Shown: positions 6,982 to 15,831, counted from the first letter of the stretch. The stretch is DNA of 45,678 bases from Candidatus Poseidoniaceae archaeon (GCA_938030705.1 CALHIR010000005.1:87231-132908), one strand, 5' to 3'. Translations and numbers: made by a program. The notes: generated by a model from the sequence alone, not told the origin.

Positions 6982-8195
6982 GACAGACTCGTGACGATGT
7001 CCTCTCGGTTGAACTGGCGAGCGGCATAGTACGCTGCCCCCAAAGCATAGACCGTTGATGAAATCAACCATATGGCCACGTGGCCGTAAACAATTCTGTT
7101 CATCAATAATTCACGCAGCGCCAAAAGAACATTCACCACAGGTATGGCGAACCAAAACGCTTCGATACCATCGAGATTGATGACCTGCGTAAACAGCGCA
7201 GGGAATAAAATGATGAGAACCGCAGGCCCGAGGATGGAGCCGGCCTCCTTCACGCTGTGCGAACGCATAGCCAAAGCCAATTCAAAGGCGACCACCATGA
7301 TGGCAAACAACAAGACTGCGAGACAGAGGAGGAGGAGCGCTGCAGGGGAGACACTTGGCGCTGATATGATGTCAGAGGTTGCAAGGTAGCCAATGGCAAA
7401 GAGCAATCCTGCCACCTGCAACAACACCCCCGCACCGGTTATGGTGGCGACGGCCAACCATTTGCCGAACAACAATTCCATCCGCGTACAAGGGAGGCCA
7501 AGTAAAGCCTCCAAGGTCCCTCGCTCACGTTCGCCGGCGGTCATGTCGATAGACGGTTGAATGGCGGATGAAAAAGTCCACACGGACAGAACAAGCGGGA
7601 TGAACAATGACAGGGCCATGCCTGCTTGTTCCCCTTGCGTAGCAACATCGCTTTGGGAAGTATCTCCCTCCCATTGGAGTGGATCGAGGGTTTGATCGGG
7701 GTCAAGCCCAGCCGCCTCTATTCGCTGAATGGTTTCGTTGTCCTCCCACGCCGAGAGAACTTCAAAGGTACGACTTCTTGCCTCCAAACTTTGTTCGGAT
7801 GTTGAGAGGTACAACACGGCATATTGCAAGATAGTCTCATTCATTTGGAGCCGCACGACAAGGTCAACAGAACCGTTGCGCAAACGATCTTGATCTCCCT
7901 CTGGCGATGACAAGCTTTCCAATTCGGGCAATGGCTCGTACATGATATTGAGCGTTGAGTTGTTTAGAATGAGACCCAAATCCTCGGGAATTTCATCGCC
8001 TTGAACCACGACATCAACAACGAGGGCATCAAGTTCTGCAGCTTCGGAAGCAAGCAAAAGTGGAAACAGAATAAACAGCAGAGGAAACATCAACAGGGGT
8101 ATGATGAGAATGGCCAGAATCGTGCGCCAATCGCGCACAAATTCCACCAATTCCTTCTTGGCAATGGCACGTACACGAACACTCGCCTTACTCAT
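6978..8195 (-). CDS. ABC-2 type transporter permease (NatB-like)
   Basis: This is about 405 residues. One N-terminal membrane segment (TILAILIIPLLMFPLLFILF) is followed by a 150-residue extracytoplasmic domain. A cluster of about five membrane helices then ends in a basic tail. The motif TAGERERGTLEALLGLPCTR between the first two helices of the cluster is the signature of ABC-2 export permeases of the NatB/CcmB type. The start ATG 8195 overlaps the ATPase stop (ATGAGTAA), so the two proteins are made together. Substrates of this class include sodium, antibiotics and lipids; nothing here decides. Confidence 0.9.
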   Translation of the reverse strand: MSKASVRVRAIAKKELVEFVRDWRTILAILIIPLLMFPLLFILFPLLLASEAAELDALVVDVVVQGDEIPEDLGLILNNSTLNIMYEPLPELESLSSPEGDQDRLRNGSVDLVVRLQMNETILQYAVLYLSTSEQSLEARSRTFEVLSAWEDNETIQRIEAAGLDPDQTLDPLQWEGDTSQSDVATQGEQAGMALSLFIPLVLSVWTFSSAIQPSIDMTAGERERGTLEALLGLPCTRMELLFGKWLAVATITGAGVLLQVAGLLFAIGYLATSDIISAPSVSPAALLLLCLAVLLFAIMVVAFELALAMRSHSVKEAGSILGPAVLIILFPALFTQVINLDGIEAFWFAIPVVNVLLALRELLMNRIVYGHVAIWLISSTVYALGAAYYAARQFNREDIVTSLS

Positions 8196-9012
8196 CTTCG
8201 CCCACCTCCTTTGGCGTCTTGGGCGTGAACAATCCTCGCCACCACGAGGACCATTTGGAGAGTGGCTTGTCATCCTCTTGTCTGGGCCGGGCAACATCCG
8301 TGGTCAAAGCCACATAGGCCTCTTCAAGGTGATGCGTTTGAGTTTGTTCCAGCAATTCCTGTGGTGTTCCATCGGCCCGAACTTGTCCGTTGTGAATAAT
8401 GACAATTCGATTGCACACGCGTTGCGCTTCGGCTAATTGGTGTGTGGAATAAATGACAGTACCTCCCTCTTCACCAAGTTGGCGGACGAGTTCACGAACC
8501 GTTCTTGCACTTGTCACGTCCAAGCCCGCCGTAGGTTCGTCAAGCAGGAGGACGCTGGGTGCGTGGACAAGGGCACGAAGAAGTGCAGTTTTTTGACGCA
8601 TACCACGTGAAAAACCCTTCGTGTGCCTCCCTAAAACATCTGCCATGTCCAAATGTCGAGCGAAATACATCGTTCTTCTCCATGCTTCTTCATCTGAAAT
8701 GCCGTGGATTCTAGCGTGATAACGAATGTTTTCCCATGCTGTTAACCGTGCGTACAAACCGGTGTTTTCTGGCACCACCCCGAGTCGATTTCGTGCATGT
8801 TCTACTTGAGTTCCATCGGCCAAGACAACGTTGCCTGTCGTTGGACGATAAACACCTGAGAGGAGGCGTAGAAGCGTCGTTTTCCCCGCCCCATTGGAGC
8901 CTACGAGACCAATGATCTCACCTTCGTGGATGTCAAGGTCGATGGTTTCCAAGGCGATGACATCACCGAAGCGCTTCGAAGCACTCCGAACGGAGAGCAG
9001 TGTTGGGCCCAT
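8188..9012 (-). CDS. ABC transporter ATP-binding protein (NatA-like)
   Basis: This is 274 residues from ATG 9012. It has Walker A GSNGAGKT (38-45), a degenerate signature FSRGMRQ (134-140) in place of LSGGQ, Walker B LLLDEP (155-160), the D-loop and a switch histidine in YSTHQLAEA. This is the DrrA/NatA class that pairs with ABC-2 permeases, and the permease gene overlaps its 3' end. About 50 extra C-terminal residues (WSSWWRGLFTPKTP) are rich in tryptophan and proline and could contact membrane or permease. The longer in-frame start at 9042 would overlap the upstream ORF. Confidence 0.95.
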   Translation of the reverse strand: MGPTLLSVRSASKRFGDVIALETIDLDIHEGEIIGLVGSNGAGKTTLLRLLSGVYRPTTGNVVLADGTQVEHARNRLGVVPENTGLYARLTAWENIRYHARIHGISDEEAWRRTMYFARHLDMADVLGRHTKGFSRGMRQKTALLRALVHAPSVLLLDEPTAGLDVTSARTVRELVRQLGEEGGTVIYSTHQLAEAQRVCNRIVIIHNGQVRADGTPQELLEQTQTHHLEEAYVALTTDVARPRQEDDKPLSKWSSWWRGLFTPKTPKEVGEDE

Positions 9013-9019
9013 GGCCGCC

Positions 9020-9325
9020 TCAACTCGCACGACCGGATTCAACGGCCCAGTTTAGACCTGGGTGTTTTGTTTCAATTCGATTGGCCCTCATCAGCGTTGA
9101 ACGAAGATGTTCTTGAATTTCGGTTTGGGGAACGCCCATGTCGATCATGTTGGCTACCAATTCAATGGCGCCTTGAATGGCGCCAGCATCGAGGTAGGCT
9201 TCGTTCGAGATGGTCCGTTGCACGCGAAGTTGCTCTAAGCGTCCAGCGAGGTAATGCACTTCGCCCTTCAGGCTCGGGGCGTCAATGTGGGGCAGGGCGA
9301 GCAATTGGTCAATGCAGGTCCTCAT
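9020..9325 (-). CDS. Small helical protein of unknown function
   Basis: This is about 101 residues from ATG 9325. It is predicted mostly helical: MRTCIDQLLALPHIDAPSLK, then a long leucine-rich helix HYLAGRLEQLRVQR, and an alanine-rich AGAIQGAIELVANMIDMG. No membrane segment or metal motif is visible. It lies between methylmalonyl-CoA epimerase and the ABC ATPase, ending seven bases before the ATPase start, in a co-directional run. Tight packing and a normal amino acid mix support a real gene. I do not recognise the family. Confidence 0.6.
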   Translation of the reverse strand: MRTCIDQLLALPHIDAPSLKGEVHYLAGRLEQLRVQRTISNEAYLDAGAIQGAIELVANMIDMGVPQTEIQEHLRSTLMRANRIETKHPGLNWAVESGRAS

Positions 9326-9373
9326 CAGTCGGGAGATGCACAAGGCCGATTATAGGTGTTGGCATTGACGTCC

Positions 9374-9805
9374 TTACGTTCGCTGACTCAATTCCACCAG
9401 AACACCACCGGTTGACCCCGGGTGGACAAAGGCGATCATGTTACCACCGGCTCCCAAACGTGGCGTTTCATCAATCAATCTCACGCCGTTTTCAGAGAGA
9501 TGTTTCAGGAGTCCAGTGAGGTCGCCCACAGAAAAACACACCTGCTGGACGCCGGGGCCCCTCTTGGCGAGGAACCGTCCAATCGGAGTGTCAGCGCCTG
9601 TTGGTTCTAACAATTCGACCTTTGGAACCGCCGTTTCCCCATCCAAGACTGAGGTCGAAAAAAATCTGGTCGTTACACCTTGGTCCTCAACGGTTTCATC
9701 GTGTTCGCCTTGGGCGAGACCAATCAAACGCCAGAAGGAACTGTTGTCGTCCAAACGATGCGTGGCTATTCCAATGTGGTCTACGTAAATGGGTCCAAAA
9801 CTCAT
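9374..9805 (-). CDS. mce: Methylmalonyl-CoA epimerase (VOC superfamily)
   Basis: This is a 143-residue protein built from two VOC beta-alpha-beta-beta-beta modules. It begins with YVDHIGIATHRLDD (metal histidine). The second module has VQQVCFSVGDL, where the usual HHI/HHV metal histidine region reads QQV, and a terminal GVLVELSQ carries the metal glutamate. The mutase gene immediately upstream on the same strand strongly supports interconversion of (2S)- and (2R)-methylmalonyl-CoA. The QQV variant at the second-module start deserves checking, as epimerases usually have histidine there. Start ATG 9805 lies nine bases after the mutase stop. Confidence 0.88.
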   Translation of the reverse strand: MSFGPIYVDHIGIATHRLDDNSSFWRLIGLAQGEHDETVEDQGVTTRFFSTSVLDGETAVPKVELLEPTGADTPIGRFLAKRGPGVQQVCFSVGDLTGLLKHLSENGVRLIDETPRLGAGGNMIAFVHPGSTGGVLVELSQRT

Positions 9806-9814
9806 TTTATCACC

Positions 9815-11398
9815 TCAAAACCCGCTGGGCGCCATATAGGTGCCAAAATGATCTTTCATCGCGAGAATGATTTCACCAAGGGTAGCACGATGACGGACAG
9901 CGGCAATGACAAACGGAAACAAATTATCGCCGTTTTCAGCAGCCTGCCGGACTGCATCAAGTGATCGGGATACCGCTTCGTTATCCCGTGACACCCGGAG
10001 TTCGGCCAGTCGTTCTGTTTGGCGTTCTCCCAAGGAAGCATCCGTTTTCATAATGGGAATGTCTTCGAGTTCATCCATGGTACCGTAATTTACGCCAACG
10101 ATGTTTCGTTCATTTTTCTCAACCTCGTTAAAGTACTGATAGGCTGAAAGATGAATTTCTTGCTGTTGCCAACCTTGCTCAATGGCCGCCAAGGCCCCGC
10201 CTTTTTGTTCTATTTCGTCGATAAGAGCCATGGCTGAATCGTAAACCTTCTTGGTTAATTGTTCAACATGCCACGAACCTGCGATCGGGTCAACCGTGTC
10301 GGCCACGCCTGATTCCTCAGCAATAATCTGTTGAGTGCGCAACGCCACGGTCGCTGATGCCTCTGTTGGAAGGCCAAGTGCTTCGTCATATGAATTCGTG
10401 TGCAAACTCTGCGTGCCACCGAGGACTGCAGCAAGAGCCTGGATGGTCACACGTGCCACGTTGTTCAGCGGTTGTTGGGCCGTAAGACTCACGCCGGCGA
10501 CTTGTGTATGGAACCGGAGCATGGTGGATTTGGGATTTTGAGGAGAATACCGCGACTGCATGAGGTCGTGCCACAGCGTTCGGGCTGCTCTAAACTTTGC
10601 AATTTCCTCAAAAAAGTCATTGTGGCAATTGAAGAAAAATGAGAGCCTAGGGGCGAAGGAATCAACTTCTTGGCCGGTTGCAACCGCTGCTTCAACATAA
10701 GCGAGGGCGTTCGCCAATGTGAACGCAACTTCCTGTATAGCGGTTGAGCCAGCTTCCCGAATGTGGTAGCCAGAGATCGAGATGGTGTTCCATTTTGGTA
10801 CGTGTTCGCCACAAAACTCGAAAATGTCAGTGATCAAGCGCATGCTCTCTTCCGGCGGGAAAACATACGTCCCTCTTGCAATGTATTCTTTCAGGATGTC
10901 GTTTTGAATGGTTCCTTTTAGGTCTGCCATGGATGCACCCTGTTCTTCCGCCGCAACGATATACATGGCAAGGAGGACCATGGCGGGTGCGTTGATGGTC
11001 ATTGATGTACTCACTGTATCTAAGGGAATACCGTCAAACAATATTTTCATATCTTCCACGGATGAAATTGACACGCCAACTTTGCCGACTTCTCCGAACG
11101 ACAATTCATCATCGGCGTCCAGGCCAAGTTGAGTAGGCAAATCAAAAGCCACCGAGAGGCCCATTTGTCCGCGTTCAAGCAACAACTTGAATCGTTCATT
11201 TGTTGCTTCTGCACTCGAAAAACCAGCATACTGGCGCATGGTCCAAAGCCTGGAGCGGTACATGGTTTCATGGATACCGCGAGTGTAAGGCGGATGGCCG
11301 GCTGGTGCTAAATCCTCAACGCCATCTTGGGTGTTGAGTGAGAGAGGCAATGGCAAACCACTGAGGGTCGTCCATTCCGTTTTGCGCTCGCTGCCCAT
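9815..11398 (-). CDS. mcmA1: Methylmalonyl-CoA mutase, catalytic large subunit
   Basis: This is about 527 residues. It has the (beta/alpha)8 barrel motifs of the mutase: YTRGIHETMYRSRLWTMRQY, FDLPTQLGLDADDE, TSMTINAPA, NTISISGYHIREAG and HTNSYDEALGLPTE. The enzyme isomerises (2R)-methylmalonyl-CoA and succinyl-CoA using adenosylcobalamin. The polypeptide stops after the barrel and linker (GTYMAPSGF), with no DxHxxG cobalamin domain. It is therefore the split archaeal type that needs a separate small subunit, which is not in this window. ATG 11398 is preferred over the in-frame GTG at 11419. The epimerase follows immediately. Confidence 0.95.
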   Translation of the reverse strand: MGSERKTEWTTLSGLPLPLSLNTQDGVEDLAPAGHPPYTRGIHETMYRSRLWTMRQYAGFSSAEATNERFKLLLERGQMGLSVAFDLPTQLGLDADDELSFGEVGKVGVSISSVEDMKILFDGIPLDTVSTSMTINAPAMVLLAMYIVAAEEQGASMADLKGTIQNDILKEYIARGTYVFPPEESMRLITDIFEFCGEHVPKWNTISISGYHIREAGSTAIQEVAFTLANALAYVEAAVATGQEVDSFAPRLSFFFNCHNDFFEEIAKFRAARTLWHDLMQSRYSPQNPKSTMLRFHTQVAGVSLTAQQPLNNVARVTIQALAAVLGGTQSLHTNSYDEALGLPTEASATVALRTQQIIAEESGVADTVDPIAGSWHVEQLTKKVYDSAMALIDEIEQKGGALAAIEQGWQQQEIHLSAYQYFNEVEKNERNIVGVNYGTMDELEDIPIMKTDASLGERQTERLAELRVSRDNEAVSRSLDAVRQAAENGDNLFPFVIAAVRHRATLGEIILAMKDHFGTYMAPSGF

Positions 11399-11440
11399 GC
11401 TCACCACAAGGGAAGGCACTTCATCAAGACTCGCCTTTCT

Positions 11441-11950
11441 TCAGTGGTGATGGCCGCCAGGACCGTGGGCGTGGCCGTGGGACAGTTCTTCCTCGGAGGC
11501 TTCCCGGAGTTCAACCACTTCAACAGAGAACGTGAGGGTCTTTCCAGCCATGGGCGGATTGAAATCGGCCGTCACTGTTTCATCGGACAAAGCCACGACG
11601 GTGAATTGTGCAGGGCCGTGGGGCATTTGTGCTACGAGCGCCATGCCCACTTCCAACGATTCCCCACTCGCTTCTTCCAATTGTGCGAAATTCTCTCGGG
11701 GGATTTCGAGAACGGCCTCATCATCTCGTGGGCCGTAGGCGCGCTCTGGGTCTAATGTGAACTCTCGACGTTCGCCCTGGGTGGCGCCCATCAGTTCCTC
11801 TTCAAAACCTGGAATCATTTGTCGATGACCAACCAGGAAAGTCAAGGGGTCTCGACCTTCGCTGGAATCAAAGACTTCACCCGAATCGGGCAATGTTCCT
11901 GTATAGTGTACGCTGGCTACAATGTTTTCTGCAACTTTTAGGTCGGTCAT
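11441..11950 (-). CDS. slyD: FKBP-type peptidyl-prolyl isomerase, SlyD-like
   Basis: This is a 169-residue protein. The FKBP half-domain VHYTGTLPDSGEVFDSSEGR and the segment PGFEEELMGATQGERREFTL flank an inserted IF (insert-in-flap) domain (residues about 75-130), as in SlyD. This gives both prolyl isomerase and holdase chaperone activity. The tail is histidine-rich (HGHAHGPGGHHH), a metal-binding tail like that of bacterial SlyD. It is cytosolic, with no signal peptide. Start ATG 11950 follows the upstream basic protein by four bases. Confidence 0.92.
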   Translation of the reverse strand: MTDLKVAENIVASVHYTGTLPDSGEVFDSSEGRDPLTFLVGHRQMIPGFEEELMGATQGERREFTLDPERAYGPRDDEAVLEIPRENFAQLEEASGESLEVGMALVAQMPHGPAQFTVVALSDETVTADFNPPMAGKTLTFSVEVVELREASEEELSHGHAHGPGGHHH

Positions 11951-11954
11951 GATC

Positions 11955-12815
11955 TCATCTCTTTGTTGTCATCCGCTTAACGAGGTCCTTTAATTGAGTG
12001 GAGACCTCTTCAGGGAGAATAAGTTCGGCTTCCTTCTGTTCAATGAACTCAACACATTCATCGATGCCGAGGCGTTCACCTTTGGCCCAGATTTGGCCCA
12101 GGACATTTGAACGGTGTTCTTCTGGAACATTTGGATTATCAAGGATATCTTTGGCGGCATATTTGTATTCCAAATATTTCTGCCGATTCAATTTCTTCTC
12201 TTGTTTTTGCCGGCCGCCGCCTTTTTTGTCTATGCGACGACGTCCGCGACGACGGTCTTGCTTTACCACGATTTTCGTTTCGATTTTCGCAAAGACGTTT
12301 TTGCCCCGCTTCGTCGGCAGTATGTCTGCTGTTTCTGGGGAGAGAGATGCCAATTCTGGCTCCAACGCATCGGATGGAATGGAGGCGTTTGGCTCTAACA
12401 CTGATGTGGCCGACGGTGCAACATCAGGTGATGCTTCAATCCGTGAAGCATTCTTCTTCGTTTCTTCCGATTTCCTTCGCAATTCGGCAAGGCGATCTTC
12501 ATGAGATTGTACGAGAGGCCTGTCCTCTGTTTTCATCGGGGCCTCAACCGGGACAGGTGCTGGGGCGACAGTGGGTGTAGAAACATCTCCTTTTTGGACG
12601 AGCTTTTCAATGGCCTCTCGTTGTTTACGTTCAAGGTCAGCCTTGATGTCTTTGGGTTGATTGACCGGCGTCTCAACGGGGGCCGCCGTTGGCCGTCGGG
12701 CGTGTTGACGTTCGCGGTCCTCTCGACGGCGTCGGTGTTGTTGAGAAGCATCCTTTGCGAAAGGATTGAACTCCTCTTTTCTCCCCCGTCGACCGCTGAT
12801 TGATAAGTCCCCCAA
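11955..12815 (-). CDS. Lysine/arginine-rich, largely disordered protein of unknown function
   Basis: This is about 286 residues. The N-terminal 160 are low-complexity and disordered, with arginine runs (QHRRRREDRERQHARR) and proline/alanine stretches. A basic block follows (KQDRRRGRRRIDKKGGGRQK), then a folded-looking C-terminal domain of about 90 residues (YLEYKYAAKDILDNPNVPEE to the end). The composition suggests RNA or DNA binding. The C-terminal domain looks helical and may be lineage-specific. The only initiator in frame is TTG 12815, since no ATG occurs before residue about 95, so the start is uncertain. It lies between kae1 and slyD on the same strand. Confidence 0.7.
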   Translation of the reverse strand: MGDLSISGRRGRKEEFNPFAKDASQQHRRRREDRERQHARRPTAAPVETPVNQPKDIKADLERKQREAIEKLVQKGDVSTPTVAPAPVPVEAPMKTEDRPLVQSHEDRLAELRRKSEETKKNASRIEASPDVAPSATSVLEPNASIPSDALEPELASLSPETADILPTKRGKNVFAKIETKIVVKQDRRRGRRRIDKKGGGRQKQEKKLNRQKYLEYKYAAKDILDNPNVPEEHRSNVLGQIWAKGERLGIDECVEFIEQKEAELILPEEVSTQLKDLVKRMTTKR

Positions 12816-12861
12816 ATGATTCTGCTCGCTACCCGTTAAAAACCGTATTCATCGTTTACCA

Positions 12862-13869
12862 TCATGACCAAACGATTGGTGTTTGGTCCGTCCTCAAGTA
12901 TTGGTCAATGGCGCTTTGATCCAAAGACGTGGTTCGTTTCTTGAGTTCGAGCCATCCGAGAAGTGCAATCATGGTCCCGTTATCAATGCAATACATTCGG
13001 GGCGGGGCAAAGGATGCTCCCTCTCGATCAGCCGACATTTCGGCGCACATTGTACGAATTCGTTGATTACAGGCAACGCCGCCACCGAGCAGAAGTTCGG
13101 ATTTACCGGTGTGGGCCATGGCACGCTCAGCAACTTCAACGCACGAAGCAAAGGCATGCTCTTGAAGCGACCAACAGACGGCATCGAGCGGCGCCCCATT
13201 ATCGATAAGACGCTGTGCAGCCGTCAAGAGGCCGGAGAAGGCCAAGTCCATGCCGCGCACGGCGTATGGAAGTTGGAGGCCTTCCATGTCGGGATTAGGG
13301 TTGTGCTCCAAATATTGTTTTGCGAGTTGTTCGATCTTTGGGCCACCAGGGAAAGGAATGCCTTGATTTCGAGCAAACTTGTCAAGCATGTTTCCAATGC
13401 CAATGTCCAACGTTTCACCCAAAACACGGTATCGTCCATTGAGGCGAGCGATGACTTGCGTATTACCTCCAGAAACATAGAGCAAGACCGGGTCGTCACA
13501 ACCGCATTGCTGGCGACCAATTTCAATGTGGGCAACGCAATGATTGACGCCAATGAGGGGCACATCCATTCGTGTGGCCAGACCACGGGCGATAGCAGCA
13601 CCAACACGCAAACAGGGGCCAAGGCCGGGGCCTTGTGAATAGGCCACGGCGCCGATGTCGTCAATCGTTAGTTCGTGTTGTGTGAGAATATTTTGAAAGA
13701 GCGTTGACGCCACGTCCTTGTGATGGTCTGCTGCCTCGCGTGGGTGAATGCCGCCTTGGTCTGGCCGAAGTGTATCGCTCGAAGCAGGGTGAGGTTTGCC
13801 TTCTGCGTCAACCAAACCAAATGAGAGTGTGTGCGCTGTGGTCTCTATCCCAAGCGTCCATCCAGCCAT
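12862..13869 (-). CDS. kae1: tRNA N6-threonylcarbamoyladenosine transferase subunit Kae1
   Basis: This 335-residue ASKHA-fold ATPase has GIETTAHT at the N-terminus, the metal-binding HCVAHIE (H110 and H114), VSGGNTQV, LDIGIGNMLDKFAR and a C-terminal CIDNGTMIA with the third ligand D. Kae1 transfers the threonylcarbamoyl group to A37 of ANN-decoding tRNAs as part of KEOPS. In many archaea Kae1 is fused to the kinase Bud32; here the ORF ends after the Kae1 domain. ATG 13869 is chosen from homologue N-termini; an in-frame extension to 13968 is nonconserved and runs into hutI. It is divergent from hutI. Confidence 0.95.
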   Translation of the reverse strand: MAGWTLGIETTAHTLSFGLVDAEGKPHPASSDTLRPDQGGIHPREAADHHKDVASTLFQNILTQHELTIDDIGAVAYSQGPGLGPCLRVGAAIARGLATRMDVPLIGVNHCVAHIEIGRQQCGCDDPVLLYVSGGNTQVIARLNGRYRVLGETLDIGIGNMLDKFARNQGIPFPGGPKIEQLAKQYLEHNPNPDMEGLQLPYAVRGMDLAFSGLLTAAQRLIDNGAPLDAVCWSLQEHAFASCVEVAERAMAHTGKSELLLGGGVACNQRIRTMCAEMSADREGASFAPPRMYCIDNGTMIALLGWLELKKRTTSLDQSAIDQYLRTDQTPIVWS

Positions 13870-13920
13870 GTTGCTTCCACCAACCGATTGTTCTTCAACC
13901 CTCTTCTCCCTTCCCGTGTT

Positions 13921-15177
13921 ATGCGGAGCGTGTTCGTGAATATCGGTCCGCTCGTTTCGTTTCGGCATGCCAACTTGGGCACACTTGAAGATTCAATTGA
14001 GGCTGCTGGAAAGGGTATTGTTGTTGATGATAATAGAATCGTTTGCATTGATGATTCACAGAAGTTGATTGACGAGTATTCCATTCCACAAGGAGGGCGA
14101 ACAACCGTGGGCGATATTGCGTGTTATGATGTGGAGGGACGGGCGGTCGTGCCTGGCCTCGTTGACGGCCACACTCACTTGCTGTGGGCCGGAGATCGTT
14201 CCAAAGAAATTTCTTGGAGGAGGGAAGGTAAAACTTACGCAGAGATTGCAGCACTCGGAGGGGGCATCCGTTACACAGTTCAAGAAACAAGAGCAGCTTC
14301 GGATGAAGAACTTCACCGCCTCGGCTATCAGCGACTTCGGGAGGCCCTTTCCACTGGCACCACCCATCTTGAGGCTAAAAGTGGCTATGGATTGAACGTA
14401 GAATCTGAATTACGCTTGTTGGAAGTTGCTGAACGTTTGAACATGAACGCACACACACCAACCATAGATCACACGTGGATGGGTGCGCATGACGTCCCGA
14501 AAGGACGAGATCCCGACGATTACGTTGAGGAACTTGTTTCTGAACAATTACCAGCCATTGTTGACCAAAACATTGCCCGCTCGGCTGATGTTTTTTGTGA
14601 ACCTGGTTGGTTTTCGCTTGATCAAAGTGAAACCATTTTGCAAGCTTCAAGACAAGCGGGATTGGCATTGCGGATGCACGTCGACGAATTTGCAGATGGA
14701 GGCGGAGGGGATCTCGCCGCCACTTTGGCCGTTGACACTGCAGACCATGCTTACCACACCTCGATCGATACACGGCTGAGGATGAAGGAGGCGGGTGTTA
14801 ACACCGGATTCTTACCAGGTACGCCATATGCAATGGGGGATTCATGGCCCAACATGACCGAGATTGTGGAAGAAACCATTCCCTTTACCCTTGCATCGGA
14901 TTTCAATCCGAATTGTCGAACACTGAGTCTGCCCTTCATGTGCTCGTTGATGGTGCAACGTTGTGGCATGCACCCCCTTCATGCTGTGGCCGCCGTGACG
15001 ATGAACGCTGCGCGGACCACACCTCACCCTACTGGCCACCCTCACGGCGTCATCACGGAAGGTGGCGTTGCCAATTTCAACATCCTTGATGGAGATCATT
15101 GGGAGTCAATGGTGCTGAGGCCTTCAACCACGCCATTTTCAGCAACGGTCCTCAACGGACAATTCATCACTCACTGA
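13921..15177 (+). CDS. hutI: Imidazolonepropionase HutI
   Basis: This is a 418-residue amidohydrolase with the metal motif GLVDGHTHLLWAGDR, the family-specific LEAKSGYGL, MHVDEFADGGG with its metal histidine, and SDFNPNCRTLSLPFM near the C-terminus. It hydrolyses 4-imidazolone-5-propanoate to N-formimidoyl-glutamate, the third step of histidine degradation. ATG 13921 starts just before the conserved N-terminal strand; upstream in-frame sequence lies inside kae1. It stands alone, separated from hutH-hutU and from ftcD by other genes, yet all steps are present in the window. Confidence 0.94.
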   Translation: MRSVFVNIGPLVSFRHANLGTLEDSIEAAGKGIVVDDNRIVCIDDSQKLIDEYSIPQGGRTTVGDIACYDVEGRAVVPGLVDGHTHLLWAGDRSKEISWRREGKTYAEIAALGGGIRYTVQETRAASDEELHRLGYQRLREALSTGTTHLEAKSGYGLNVESELRLLEVAERLNMNAHTPTIDHTWMGAHDVPKGRDPDDYVEELVSEQLPAIVDQNIARSADVFCEPGWFSLDQSETILQASRQAGLALRMHVDEFADGGGGDLAATLAVDTADHAYHTSIDTRLRMKEAGVNTGFLPGTPYAMGDSWPNMTEIVEETIPFTLASDFNPNCRTLSLPFMCSLMVQRCGMHPLHAVAAVTMNAARTTPHPTGHPHGVITEGGVANFNILDGDHWESMVLRPSTTPFSATVLNGQFITH

Positions 15178-15246
15178 AAATATAGTTTTAGGCCTTCCAG
15201 TTATTGCACAATCAATTGACATTCAAAAAACAATTAAGGTGATTTC

Positions 15247-15579
15247 ATGGCTTGGGTTGAAACAATTGTCTGTTCTGGAAAAAAGGGATCAGATGCACGG
15301 CTACGACGTATGCTCAAAACGCGGCAGGAATTCAAACGGCGGCAGCCAGAATGCATCGGGGCGTGGTTGGGACTTGCTCCAGAAAGTCACTCGATGATGT
15401 TGGTTCAATCGGCCTATGTTTCCGAATCGTCGTGGCGCCGAATATCTGAGGAGATTCAGAAGACACTCGATGTGGAAGATGGTGGCATTGAGGGTCTTTT
15501 GCTCGGGCCACCCTTGGTTGGCGTGTTCGAAATTCCAGACGAAGAGCTTCAAAATCTCAACTTCCCAGAAATCGGTTGA
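15247..15579 (+). CDS. Small protein of unknown function
   Basis: This is a 110-residue protein with ATG 15247 and a good ribosome-binding site (AAGGTGA at 15237-15243). An N-terminal basic stretch (ARLRRMLKTRQEFKRRQPEC) is followed by a hydrophobic strand SMMLVQSAYVSESSWRRISE and the short strands GLLLGPPLVGVFEIPDEEL. Alternating strands and one long helix could form a ferredoxin-like or antibiotic-monooxygenase-like alpha/beta barrel, but no motif proves this. It follows hutI by 69 bases and is followed by a strong stem-loop. I do not recognise a function. Confidence 0.6.
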   Translation: MAWVETIVCSGKKGSDARLRRMLKTRQEFKRRQPECIGAWLGLAPESHSMMLVQSAYVSESSWRRISEEIQKTLDVEDGGIEGLLLGPPLVGVFEIPDEELQNLNFPEIG

Positions 15580-15593
15580 TTTTCTGCACCCCG

Positions 15594-15625
15594 TTGCGTC
15601 GCATAATGTGAGTTATGCGACACAA
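15594..15625. repeat. Stem-loop: 13-base inverted repeat with one mismatch
   Basis: Arms TTGCGTCGCATAA (15594-15606) and TTATGCGACACAA (15613-15625) are complementary at 12 of 13 positions around a six-base loop. The innermost nine pairs are perfect. It starts 14 bases after the stop of the preceding small gene. No U-run follows directly, so it is not a classical intrinsic terminator. It may stabilise an mRNA end or bind a dimeric regulator. The rest of the 252-base gap to the next small gene shows only A/T-rich sequence. Confidence 0.6.
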
Positions 15626-15831
15626 GTTGAAGTTCGCCATGAATTTTGAATTTGATTTCCCTGAGAAATCCAATGCAGTATAGCGTTTTTACCGTTCATT
15701 CTTTTCCTCATTCGCAAATAATTCTATTTTTCCGCCTTCAAGCCCCCCCTCGGTGGCCAAAAAATGGGAATTTTCGCAAATGATGATGGAAAGGATTCAA
15801 TATCCCTTCGCACTCCCACAACTTGAGTATC

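Noticed and set aside
6978-9012. ABC-2 exporter as a possible defence or immunity system
   Set aside because: It has only a generic NatA/NatB pattern and no toxin, nuclease or peptide gene nearby.
13870-13968. N-terminal extension of Kae1 upstream of ATG 13869
   Set aside because: The extra 33 residues are hydrophilic, nonconserved and overlap hutI. Kae1 homologues begin at the GIETT strand.
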